NCBI GenBank assembly: GCA_002746115.1 | Contig: NVXL01000016.1 | Coordinates: 1 to 56,558 of the forward strand | DNA length: 56,558 bases | DNA from: Alteromonadaceae bacterium | GTDB lineage: Bacteria; Pseudomonadota; Gammaproteobacteria; Pseudomonadales; Cellvibrionaceae | Reading direction: 5' to 3' | Shown: in pieces, positions 1 to 8,856 of the stretch | Layout of the letters: the number at the start of each line of letters is the position of its first letter | Position numbering within the stretch: the stretch's first letter is position 1 | Translations under genes and position numbers: made by a program | The notes under the pieces: generated by a model | Database searches by the model: none | Seen by the model: the letters and a program-made list of their open reading frames with translations, nothing else | What the model was told of the DNA's origin: nothing

Positions 1-3000
1 TAAGTGTAATGGGTTTTACCCGAGTTCGGGTCGTCCAGTAAAATCCTACGTCCACGCGAATCATACTCAATTCGAATGAGCGTGCTAGGGTCATTATTCA
101 CTAGCGTAGTAATAATTTCCCCAAACGGGTCATAGGTAAACGCGACAACAGTGCTGGCATTATCCCGGCTTTCAACAACACGGCCTGATACATTTACTAA
201 GCGTTTTACCGTTTGGCCTTCACGGTTGGTTATTGTAATTTCAGAGCCATTGTAGGCTTCAATTTGCGCACTACCATCGGGAAAGGTCGTCTTGGTTACA
301 CGCCCCAAATTATCATATTCGATACGGGTTTGCTGTTGAGCGCTAGTGGCGGTAAACGCTGCAACCCTTGAGATACTTCTCCCCCGAGCGTTAAAGCTTT
401 GCGACGTAAACTGATGCACCCCATCAAACCCAGTTACACGAGTACCCACGGTACGCCCAAGACGATCAAAATATAAACGCTCTGCTCGACTCGCGGTAGT
501 TTTGCTTTGCACGTAACCACGCTCATGAGTGCTGTAATTAAAACACTGCTCACAAGTGCGATAATCGACCGCTGTTTGGGTTCCGTCGGCGTGAGTACTT
601 AAACTTATACGACCCAATATATCGTAAGCATTAACAATCGTTAAATTGTTATAATCCGTGCTTCTGAGCAAGTTGTTATACACCGGATCATATACGCTTG
701 TCTCACTCCCAAGCAAAGGCACGGTGGTTGTCACAACGCGCTGTTTACTAGCATTGAAGCTTGTATTAATCGTCGTCACACGCTGATTAAAGCCCAAACC
801 GTCATCCGTGCTATTTAGCCATGATTCGGTAATACCGCTGGTATAACCATAATCCTGATAGGTGTACGTGGTAGTTAGGCTAAGCCCAATCCCCCCGCCG
901 GGAGCGCGAGTTTTGGAGAGTAATGAGCCATTAGAATTATATTGATAGTTCTCGGCTCTAACATCCATTCCCGACAAACTGACATCGGTTAAATCAGCAA
1001 CGTCGGTTCCTGACCACGCGTAAACCAGAGAATCCCCAGCCAACCCGATGACCGCCCCAAAACGTTGAATGTTCTTTTTTTCCGAAGCGTCAAACTGTAC
1101 CGAGCCGCTCGACTGTAAAGTCCCACAGGCTATTTTTTCAGTATATAAAAGGGCACCGTCCGCATGGTATTCAGCGTCGTTTGCGCCCCCTGCGGTAACC
1201 GTCGTGACTTGCTCGATATCACTCAGGTCAAGCTGATTACAGGCGCGACCAGTACTCTTATAATTATTCACCGATACGGTACTAAGAGGAGCCCCAGTCA
1301 GATCCCAAGACTCAACTGACTGTTTATAGATATACGGGTAATAATGCGGGTTCGCGCCATTTATATCACCGTCATAGAGTCGAACCTTCCATTGGTAGCG
1401 AGTATCGGAAAGTAACTGCTCACTTTGATCACTTGCTCGTATATACACCAATTTACGTTTAGGCACGCCGGAAAGCTTATAGCGGGTATCCGTGCGCTGA
1501 TGATAATGCCTAACGGTGCGTGTCTGAGTCGTTTCACCCGCAATACTTTCTAATGTTTCCATACGTGCATAACCGAGGCTTCCATAGCCCCCCGTGTGCA
1601 CCAAGCCACCAAGGTAATCATATTGAGTCGTATTAAATCCACCTAAGCCATCATTCATGCTTAACGCGCTAACAACATATTTGGGTTTAATCGATCGAAC
1701 GGCAGGTATAAACGATTCCGGCGACCCGGGTGCTATATTTTCGCTATTAAATACCTCCGTTGCGCCGTCGCCCTCAACCGATAGGGTACTGCCTTGACGT
1801 TTATAGTTAACGGTAAGGTCTGTTTTAGCGGAATGAACAGCGGTGATGTAGTGATTTTCTAGAGAGGGCGTTTCGTCACCCCAGTGTGTAAGAAAGCCAT
1901 CATTGTTGTGATCGGTAAAACGTGAAATCTCAAACCAGCGATTTAGGCGATCAATTTTCGCCCGATCCCCGGAAGACGTGTTGTAAGCCATCGAGTCGCT
2001 TAGACCAACATCCGGCGAGGAGTATATAACCGGAGCCGCAAAACGGACGCCTCCGTCGGCGGTGCCGCCTAGCGAGAGCCACACTTGCCCAGCAGCATGA
2101 GGTAAGCCTTCCTGAGTTTGATGTGCACGACAGTCATTGCCACGGTAGCTCGGATCACAATAACCCCACTCGACAATATCGTCATAGCCGTCACGGTTAA
2201 AGTCCACAACTGAGTGTCGGCAGCGACGCCCCTCATCAAATGAAAAGCAATAATACAAGGGTTGTGGGTTGCTCAAGGCAAGGTGTTGCTCCAATACTTG
2301 CTCGCCATCACCATTGCGAACCCATATTCCATTTCCCCCAATCCCTGCGGAGTCAAGAATGCCATCTCCGTTGAAATCACCAAGGAAGCCCGCCAGAAAC
2401 GCGTCGCTAAAGACACTGGACTCTACCAAGGTATGCATCCCTTGCGCATCAATTTCATGTCGTAGGTGAAAGCGATGACTGACCCCGCCCGACCCAACGC
2501 TGCTTGTATACAGATCCAACAAGCCATCGCCATCCAAATCCATAAAAGACGGTTTACTTTTATGCTGCGAAAACGGCCCTGTGTGAGACCAGTCGGAGTT
2601 TAACTCATGGTATACATGTTCACCATTCTGGGTTTCCCAACCATTTTCGGTATTAAAAATGGCTAATATTTTATTTGGGTAGTCATTTGAATATACGTGG
2701 GCATCGCCGTCTTCTGTTGGGTGTTGAAGATAGCGGCAGCCATTACCGGGGATTGCGTTACAGCGAGGGTAAAAAACTAAATCGAGCCTGCCATCTTTAT
2801 CTAGATCAACAAGCTGGTGCTCATAGCCTAACATGCCATTATTAAAGCTGTGGCTATGCTCAAGGTATACAGGATGTTTCAGTACTTTAGCGGTTAACCT
2901 GTCGTAAATAACAAACAACTCTGCTCCCGGGCGTTCATAACTCGGGTCGACACCACCAAAGCTATATTCCGTTGACGCGACGGTCGAGATAACCCGACCG

Positions 3001-4709
3001 TCACCACTAATATTGGGTTGATTTAAAAAGACTTCAAATTCATCATAAGTAACGGTGGCCACTGTGCCCAGTGATGGCCATTCTAAAATAGTTTCAGCAT
3101 CTGGGTATAAGGCCATAAAATATAACTCAGAGCTTGCCTCTACCTCTTCTTTACGTTCAACCACGACATCTAAATAACCATCATTATTGACATCCAAGGC
3201 GCGCGCTTTTCGCACTCCCGGTAGCACCGAATCAACGGGTCCCGGAGGCCGTGCAACGAGCTCTTTGACACCGTCGTTATCTATATCAAACCGCAACTCG
3301 GAATCAGGCACTAAAGCGGGTGGGCTTAGATTTTCTTGATACACGTGATTAGCAATGTTGCGTTCTGGCCAATCAAAGTCGATAGGTTTTTGGCAAACAT
3401 CCCCTGGGAAGCACTTTTTAATACTCGCTATACGGCTTGTTTTCACCGGGTCATCATAAAGCTTTCCAAAATACGTTTGCCCTGCTTGCTGATATGTCAG
3501 CTCATACTTCCACTGCAGAACGTTGCCACTTCTAAGCTCAATTTTTTTGAGGCGTTTTTCTTGAATCTGCACTTTTCCGGCTTGATATTTAGCGGCAATA
3601 TCACCACGATTTTCATACACAAACTGCACGGTGTGTAATGGTGCATTGCTGGCGCTTGTCTCAGTATAGTTAATGGTTAGCGGGCGAAGGCTGTCATAAT
3701 TAACACGATAGGCATTCCCCCAAATATCACTTTTCCGATCCATCAACCAAGCATAGGTAAGGTTGTTTTTAGCTAATTGTTTAGCATCGGCATTAAAACC
3801 ATAACGCATCACTTCGCCGTTGCGGCTAGTCACTTGCCAGTGCGTGCTAAGTTTTTCTATTTTTAGGTATGATTCGGATTCAGTACGGTACTCACCTGCA
3901 GCAACTTCGACTAAGCGCTTACCGTCAAGACAATACTTGTAGGCATCGTCATTCATCACGCCACTCACGTAAGCGTCTCGTACCATATCGGCTTTACAGC
4001 GATGGATTTTAGATAAGCCGCCTAAATTCCAACCCCATCCTAGGAGGCCATTTTTATTGTTTGAACGGTAAGAAAGGGTCAGCTTGGGCTGCATACCCGC
4101 AACACCCGCAGGCATCTCGATACCAATACGGTAAGAAAAAGAGCCGTCCGGGCCAACACTCGGAGAGCCTTCTAAACGGCCATAATCAATAAGCCCATCA
4201 AGCGGATCATTGGCTGGGTCTGCAACCGTCGCAAGCGGGTCGCCAATAAAGCTAATAAGGGGTGTTGATGTTGGTACCGGCGTTGGGGTAGGCGTCGGGG
4301 TGGGTGTCGGTGTCGGGACTGGTGTGGGCTGAATCACCTTAATATAGATACTACGCCCAGAAATAGGTGAGCAACCACCGTAAACACAACGGTAGGCTTG
4401 ATACTTGTAGGTGCCAGGGCTGGACTTAGTTTGGCTCACGTTATTATAACGAATGCCATAGGGGGCATAATCTTGCACGTAGGCAATCTCACTACCACTC
4501 CAAGAGATCGCAAAACTTTGCCCGACATTGACCTGGGTCGCGGTTGCACGTAGGGTTTGCGCTGACGCGGAGAGGCAAGCCAGCAAAGCGCCAAGTACGG
4601 TTATAAATGCAAGGCACATACGTGATGTGGCATGTGTAGCTTGTATCGTTGGGGTTTTAAGTTTGGTTCGGTTAACAAAGGGGAGGGTTTTCGTCCAAGG
4701 TAAATGCAT
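1..4709 (-). CDS. SpvB/RHS (YD-repeat) secreted giant protein, partial
   Basis: One frame stays open from an ATG at 4709 to the left edge (about 1569 codons seen, C-terminus missing). The start has a GGAGA ribosome site 8 bases upstream. A hydrophobic stretch at residues 31-50 ending in ASA-Q looks like a signal peptide with a long n-region. Next come an Ig-like stretch, a Pro-Thr linker (about 127-150), an SpvB-type domain (motif GLLGWGWNLGG, about 220-230) and several FG-GAP/VCBS calcium-type repeats (DLDGDGLLDL, DFNGDGILD, DFNRDGYDD). The visible part ends in RHS/YD repeats (YDNLGRVTKTTFPDG, YDSRGRRILLDDP). Family knowledge: such proteins build a hollow beta-cocoon around a C-terminal toxin or effector, which would lie outside the window. 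It could instead be a cell-surface adhesin. Export by Sec is inferred from the signal. Confident in the family, not in the role. Confidence 0.88.
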   Translation of the reverse strand, partial: MHLPWTKTLPFVNRTKLKTPTIQATHATSRMCLAFITVLGALLACLSASAQTLRATATQVNVGQSFAISWSGSEIAYVQDYAPYGIRYNNVSQTKSSPGTYKYQAYRCVYGGCSPISGRSIYIKVIQPTPVPTPTPTPTPTPTPVPTSTPLISFIGDPLATVADPANDPLDGLIDYGRLEGSPSVGPDGSFSYRIGIEMPAGVAGMQPKLTLSYRSNNKNGLLGWGWNLGGLSKIHRCKADMVRDAYVSGVMNDDAYKYCLDGKRLVEVAAGEYRTESESYLKIEKLSTHWQVTSRNGEVMRYGFNADAKQLAKNNLTYAWLMDRKSDIWGNAYRVNYDSLRPLTINYTETSASNAPLHTVQFVYENRGDIAAKYQAGKVQIQEKRLKKIELRSGNVLQWKYELTYQQAGQTYFGKLYDDPVKTSRIASIKKCFPGDVCQKPIDFDWPERNIANHVYQENLSPPALVPDSELRFDIDNDGVKELVARPPGPVDSVLPGVRKARALDVNNDGYLDVVVERKEEVEASSELYFMALYPDAETILEWPSLGTVATVTYDEFEVFLNQPNISGDGRVISTVASTEYSFGGVDPSYERPGAELFVIYDRLTAKVLKHPVYLEHSHSFNNGMLGYEHQLVDLDKDGRLDLVFYPRCNAIPGNGCRYLQHPTEDGDAHVYSNDYPNKILAIFNTENGWETQNGEHVYHELNSDWSHTGPFSQHKSKPSFMDLDGDGLLDLYTSSVGSGGVSHRFHLRHEIDAQGMHTLVESSVFSDAFLAGFLGDFNGDGILDSAGIGGNGIWVRNGDGEQVLEQHLALSNPQPLYYCFSFDEGRRCRHSVVDFNRDGYDDIVEWGYCDPSYRGNDCRAHQTQEGLPHAAGQVWLSLGGTADGGVRFAAPVIYSSPDVGLSDSMAYNTSSGDRAKIDRLNRWFEISRFTDHNNDGFLTHWGDETPSLENHYITAVHSAKTDLTVNYKRQGSTLSVEGDGATEVFNSENIAPGSPESFIPAVRSIKPKYVVSALSMNDGLGGFNTTQYDYLGGLVHTGGYGSLGYARMETLESIAGETTQTRTVRHYHQRTDTRYKLSGVPKRKLVYIRASDQSEQLLSDTRYQWKVRLYDGDINGANPHYYPYIYKQSVESWDLTGAPLSTVSVNNYKSTGRACNQLDLSDIEQVTTVTAGGANDAEYHADGALLYTEKIACGTLQSSGSVQFDASEKKNIQRFGAVIGLAGDSLVYAWSGTDVADLTDVSLSGMDVRAENYQYNSNGSLLSKTRAPGGGIGLSLTTTYTYQDYGYTSGITESWLNSTDDGLGFNQRVTTINTSFNASKQRVVTTTVPLLGSETSVYDPVYNNLLRSTDYNNLTIVNAYDILGRISLSTHADGTQTAVDYRTCEQCFNYSTHERGYVQSKTTASRAERLYFDRLGRTVGTRVTGFDGVHQFTSQSFNARGRSISRVAAFTATSAQQQTRIEYDNLGRVTKTTFPDGSAQIEAYNGSEITITNREGQTVKRLVNVSGRVVESRDNASTVVAFTYDPFGEIITTLVNNDPSTLIRIEYDSRGRRILLDDPNSGKTHYT

Positions 4710-4818
4710 GTGTTCTCCATAAATTGCATTAATCAGCTGATTCTGCCTCGTTCATGAAGCATGTAATAATCAACTAGGGGAAATGTAAAGGGGGCGGAAA
4801 GGGGTAGGTATCATTCGC

Positions 4819-4836
4819 GCCTTTTGAACAAAAGGC
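4819..4836 (-). terminator. Hairpin downstream of the GMC gene, weak terminator candidate
   Basis: Perfect 7-base stem (GCCTTTT / AAAAGGC) with a 4-base loop, about 155 bases past the stop of the GMC oxidoreductase and 110 bases before the RHS start. No T-run follows on the minus strand, so termination is uncertain. The remaining bases between 4710 and 4989 show no gene. Confidence 0.25.
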
Positions 4837-4989
4837 ATTATAACAAGATCAAATAAAAATGCACGCGTTAACTATGTTTTTGGAATAAATCAACTAGATT
4901 CACCCCAGAAGTAGGCCCTAAATCCATTAAGGCCTTACACATTTCTAGGTAACCAGGTATTAAGCAGAAGTTAAATAAATAACGGAAAA

Positions 4990-6465
4990 TTAAGCGGTTT
5001 CCGTCGCCAACAAATGATCAGCCAAACGTAAAGCTAACTGAATCCCAGGCATCGTCGGGTTACCCCCTCCGCCTGTAGAAAACACACTTGGCCCGGCCAC
5101 ATGGAGGTTATCCACACCAAACACTTTCGCGTTGCTATCCACCACACCGTGCTTAGCCTCTGCGGCCATACGCGTAGTACCAATATGGTGAGCATGTGCC
5201 ATGGAATCAATTGCTACGCTCTCATCAGTAATATATTCCGGTAATTTGACTCGACCAATTTTAAGCTCAGCAACATCCTTCGCTAAACGAATCGCTTGTG
5301 TACGGATAGTACGTGCATCAAATGCGTTCATATCCCAATGTAAATTAATTTTTCGCATCCCCAGCTCGTCAACGTCATCAAGTAAAGTAACACGTGAATC
5401 TTTATTGGGAATTTGTTCGGTTAACGTGGTAATAACACCTGTGCCGCCGCATTTATGTTTAAGCAGCCACTGCAACTTATCTGTTAAGTCAAAATGGCAG
5501 CTAAAATCTTGAATCATGTAGCGTAGCGGCCCCAAGCGGCCACCTTGATCAGAGCCTGCATCGCCTAGAATCCACATGTGTAAATTCGCGGCGCCAATAT
5601 TATCTTCTTTAACAAACTTCTCAGTAGTATAAAAACTAGCGATTTCACGACCCTCCCAATATTCAGGGTTAGGAATAAACTCGCCCATTTTGACGTTGTA
5701 GTGCTCCATAAAACAACGACCAACCATATCATGCTCGTTACCTACGCCCTTCGGATACACACTGTCGGAGAGCAATAAAATACGCGCGTTTTCGATTGCC
5801 CCCATCGCCAAAATAAAGTGCTTTGCTTTAACGCTCGCCACCTGACCGTCATAACTTTTAACCGTCACAGCCGAAATACGGCCTTTTTCCCCAACCTCAA
5901 GCTCCGTCACGTTAGCATTCACAAAGGTATGAACACCTGGGTTGTTCTCCATAAAATCTTGATATTTTTGAGCAAAGCGCGTGGGAGGGCTAGGCTGAAA
6001 AACATCAGGCTCAATATTGTCTGTGCTGAGGCGTGCATCGTAAGGGTCGGTAAAGCCTTTTTCGGGGTCAAGGTCGACAATACGCATCGCCGGTTCAAGG
6101 TAATCGTTCATATCCTTAAAGGTGATCGGCCAACCGGGTAAATCCCCACCAGGAGAGCGGCTAAATTCATACTCTAAAAATGGCTTACAACGACCGGACC
6201 AAAAATTAGATGTGCCCCCAAGGTAACGTGCCCGTGTGCCGGTCAAACTATAGTAACCGTTAAAGCCTGCAACACTGGATTTGGACTCATACAAGCTTTG
6301 CGAGCGGTCCGAGTACTGCTTGCCACCGCCCTCTAATATAATCACCTTCTTGCCTGCGTTTACTAGGGTCGTAGCAACACTCATGCCCGAAGGGCCGGAG
6401 CCACAAACGCAGTAATCATACTCAGACAGGAGTTTATCCAAATCAGTATCAAAATCGTACAACAT
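4990..6465 (-). CDS. GMC-family flavin oxidoreductase
   Basis: 491 residues. The N-terminal Rossmann motif CGSGPSGMSVA (about residues 21-31) and LEGGG bind FAD. The C-terminal GMC_oxred_C part has HHIGTTRMA and a GGGGNPTMP segment carrying the catalytic His/Asn pair of glucose-methanol-choline oxidoreductases, followed by the usual terminal helix. It probably oxidises an alcohol or sugar hydroxyl; the substrate cannot be read. It has no signal peptide of its own, but its ATG overlaps the stop of a tiny Tat-signal gene (TAATG), so the two are translationally coupled. This resembles membrane-bound sugar dehydrogenases whose large flavoprotein is carried out of the cell by a Tat-tagged small subunit (inference). 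Last gene of the msrA-ccm-wzy-like operon. Confidence 0.85.
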   Translation of the reverse strand: MLYDFDTDLDKLLSEYDYCVCGSGPSGMSVATTLVNAGKKVIILEGGGKQYSDRSQSLYESKSSVAGFNGYYSLTGTRARYLGGTSNFWSGRCKPFLEYEFSRSPGGDLPGWPITFKDMNDYLEPAMRIVDLDPEKGFTDPYDARLSTDNIEPDVFQPSPPTRFAQKYQDFMENNPGVHTFVNANVTELEVGEKGRISAVTVKSYDGQVASVKAKHFILAMGAIENARILLLSDSVYPKGVGNEHDMVGRCFMEHYNVKMGEFIPNPEYWEGREIASFYTTEKFVKEDNIGAANLHMWILGDAGSDQGGRLGPLRYMIQDFSCHFDLTDKLQWLLKHKCGGTGVITTLTEQIPNKDSRVTLLDDVDELGMRKINLHWDMNAFDARTIRTQAIRLAKDVAELKIGRVKLPEYITDESVAIDSMAHAHHIGTTRMAAEAKHGVVDSNAKVFGVDNLHVAGPSVFSTGGGGNPTMPGIQLALRLADHLLATETA

Positions 6466-6698
6466 TAGACCTTAGCCTCCGTTGCGTCTGGCGTTTTTTT
6501 GCTAAAGTCCGAAGCATTAAATACCCAGCCATCTACAATAATGCAGTCTTCTTCATGCAACACCTTTACAGTATTGACGCGTCCTTTTGTACTCATGCGT
6601 GAAGCCAGTGCATTCAGCAGCCCTAAGCTAGGTAAACCTAGACTAAGCGTCTGTGCAATGCGAACCAGGAATGCTCTTCTCGTCCATCGTGTATTCAT
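6465..6698 (-). CDS. Small twin-arginine signal protein, probable GMC partner subunit
   Basis: 77 residues from the ATG at 6698, chosen because GAGAGG lies 7 bases upstream; an in-frame extension to 6734 lacks a ribosome site. The N-terminus has TRRAFLVRI followed by a hydrophobic stretch (SLGLPSLGLLNALAS), a good Tat signal. Only about 40 residues remain after it, with VKVLHEEDCIIVDGWVF as the conserved-looking core. No cysteine pair or cofactor motif is visible apart from one Cys. Its stop overlaps the GMC start. Likely role: export tag or assembly subunit for the GMC enzyme, analogous to the small subunits of gluconate and sorbitol dehydrogenases. That function is inferred from context only. 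Confidence 0.65.
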   Translation of the reverse strand: MNTRWTRRAFLVRIAQTLSLGLPSLGLLNALASRMSTKGRVNTVKVLHEEDCIIVDGWVFNASDFSKKTPDATEAKV

Positions 6699-6843
6699 GG
6701 GTAGACCTCTCGGGTAACAAGCCTCCCCGCCCAATTAAGGGGAAGGGGAGGGGGAAATAGGGGGACATTCGAGTGCACAAAACACACGACTGACAATTGC
6801 GCCGAATTATATCAGTACAACTAAAGCTTGACTCAATAATATT

Positions 6844-8331
6844 TTAAGAAGCGTCCCCAAAGGGGCTGGCTTTTGGTTTTTTCGCCCGTTCGAGCGCTTC
6901 AGTACGTGCGACAATATTAGAACCAAATGCCACACAAATCCACATCCAAGGATAAGTCCAGCCAAAGGCACTCGTTGTAGCTAGGTTAAATGCTAAAACC
7001 AACAAAGAAGAGAACGCAAAAATGCCAAAGGCCATCATATTGCCGTCAATAAGCCGGAGGCTGTTATAGAGACGGTTAAACACCGTTCCAAGTGCCCCAA
7101 CAAAGAATATCAAGGCCGGTAATCCGTGACTAAGCGCAATACTCAAATATGTATTGACCACATCAATAATCCCCTCCCCCAGCTCCAAGGTTTGCATCAT
7201 CGGGTTTTTACGAAAGGCCAAATCACCAAATATGGGCTGGGTCATAATAACGCCGCTACCGACATCTAAAAGCCGCATGCGGTATTCAAAGTTTTCTGTT
7301 AAAAAATCCTGTCCAAAGATCACCACGGCGCCAAGACAGAAAACTACACCAGTCAATAAGAGTGCTTTTGGGTCTTTTTCTCGGCGCATCGCCCAGATCA
7401 AAACGCCGGAAATAAGTAAGATCAAAACGTTTCCAGCCATCCCCGCACGTGAGCCTGTGGCTGCGGTACCAAGAAAAGCCATAAACACCGCACCAAAGGC
7501 AAACAGCTTTGTGTAGGTTTTAGCCGGTACAATGCCAACTTTTAATATGTAAATCATTGTGGTTAAAAACGACATATTGGCAAAAAGTGCAAAAATCAAA
7601 GGGTTTAACAAAGACGCCTGTGCACGTAAAAACAAATAGCGCACCTTATACTGCCCCCCCGAGGGCGCGACATAACCAGCCATTTTCTCAAAACTTGGAT
7701 AAATATGCCAACTCATTAAGGCCTCGCCCACCCCCAACACCGCCTGAGCGAGCAAGGCGTAAGTGACCGAAGCCAGCAACAAACCATAATTATCAGCGTA
7801 GCGGCGTATTACGATATACACCACCACGTGATCAATATAGAGCCATAGATCGGTGCGCAATAAACTTGTAATAGAGGGCTGACGAACATTGAGCAAAGCC
7901 ACCCAAGCAAAGTACGCTAAGGCGAACTTATCGATTGTATTAAACTTGCTAATGGATTTATCCGGGCGCCCGCTTAATAACAAGGGGAGTAATAAGACGA
8001 GAACCAGTATCCGTGAATGCGAGAGCCCTCCTAGGTTGCCGCCAACCCGAATATAAAATCCTTTGGTATAGCCGACAATAAACGCCATGCCAAAAAAGAA
8101 GGCAATTTTAGTGCTAGGATCCGAACGTTTATTTTGAACAAAACAGAGAACACCTGCCGCCAAATAAGACAGTAACACCTGCCGAGTAATGACCGACACG
8201 CCAATGATAATCGCGGTATTTATGACGTATTGTTTAAGCTCTTTTTCGTAACCGACGAGGCGCGACAAAACGAAAAACGACGCATAATGCGCCGCCGTTA
8301 TCACCAAAAGTATTTTGATCGCAAATGCCAT
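6844..8331 (-). CDS. O-antigen polymerase/ligase-like (Wzy_C) membrane protein
   Basis: 495 residues with about eleven hydrophobic segments and a long central periplasmic loop. The motif TGSRAGMAG (about residues 285-293) followed by another membrane segment is typical of the Wzy_C superfamily of O-antigen ligases and polysaccharide polymerases in the inner membrane. It starts only 9 bases after the ccmG stop, so it is cotranscribed with the cytochrome c maturation genes; this is not the usual neighbour, since ccmH would be expected. A 145-base gap then leads to the Tat/GMC pair. Could polymerise an exopolysaccharide or ligate glycan to a protein or lipid; the sequence does not decide which. 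Confidence 0.7.
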   Translation of the reverse strand: MAFAIKILLVITAAHYASFFVLSRLVGYEKELKQYVINTAIIIGVSVITRQVLLSYLAAGVLCFVQNKRSDPSTKIAFFFGMAFIVGYTKGFYIRVGGNLGGLSHSRILVLVLLLPLLLSGRPDKSISKFNTIDKFALAYFAWVALLNVRQPSITSLLRTDLWLYIDHVVVYIVIRRYADNYGLLLASVTYALLAQAVLGVGEALMSWHIYPSFEKMAGYVAPSGGQYKVRYLFLRAQASLLNPLIFALFANMSFLTTMIYILKVGIVPAKTYTKLFAFGAVFMAFLGTAATGSRAGMAGNVLILLISGVLIWAMRREKDPKALLLTGVVFCLGAVVIFGQDFLTENFEYRMRLLDVGSGVIMTQPIFGDLAFRKNPMMQTLELGEGIIDVVNTYLSIALSHGLPALIFFVGALGTVFNRLYNSLRLIDGNMMAFGIFAFSSLLVLAFNLATTSAFGWTYPWMWICVAFGSNIVARTEALERAKKPKASPFGDAS

Positions 8332-8340
8332 AGTTACGCG

Positions 8341-8856
8341 TTACTTCATCAGTGGCGCAATTTGTAAGCGCCAAACCTCTTCCGTAACGACGCCTGCATG
8401 GCGAAGTTTAATGTGGCCGTCACTGCCAATCACAAAGGTCTCGGGCGCGCCGTAAACACCAAGATCAAGCCCTAGTCGACCCGCCTCGTCGTTAACGACG
8501 ACGCTGTAAGGGTTGTCGTATTGTTCAAGCCACCCTCGCCCTTTTTCGGGTTCATCTTTGTAATCAATGCCCACAATTTTAACGCCTTGCTCGGAGAGTT
8601 TTAGCAAAAAAGGGTGCTCCTGCAAACAGGCAAAACACCAGGTCGCCCAAACATTCAACAAAAAAGGTTGGCCGATTAAATCATCAGATTTAACATTTTT
8701 TCCCGGCTCAAGTAAGTTCGGCAAGTCAAAGCTAGGTAAGGGCTTATCGACTAATACAGACGGTAAGTCCCTAGGGTTTTTCCCCAGAGAAACCCATAGA
8801 AACGCCGCAAGTACGATAAAAATAATAAGCGGTAAGAATAGTTTAATACGAACCAT
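8341..8856 (-). CDS. ccmG: Thiol:disulfide oxidoreductase CcmG/DsbE
   Basis: 171 residues. An N-terminal membrane anchor (about 5-25) is followed by a periplasmic thioredoxin fold with the active site WATWCFACLQEH (two Cys separated by FA; the usual family motif is WCPTC or WCPSC) and a cis-proline in YGAPETF. It reduces apocytochrome or CcmH-type thiols before haem ligation. Its ATG overlaps the ccmF stop (TAATG), so translation is coupled. Normally followed by ccmH; here a Wzy-like gene follows. Confidence 0.93.
   Translation of the reverse strand: MVRIKLFLPLIIFIVLAAFLWVSLGKNPRDLPSVLVDKPLPSFDLPNLLEPGKNVKSDDLIGQPFLLNVWATWCFACLQEHPFLLKLSEQGVKIVGIDYKDEPEKGRGWLEQYDNPYSVVVNDEAGRLGLDLGVYGAPETFVIGSDGHIKLRHAGVVTEEVWRLQIAPLMK

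Noticed and set aside
1361-1543. Minus-strand 60-codon frame inside the RHS gene
   Set aside because: Alternative frame of the long RHS coding sequence.
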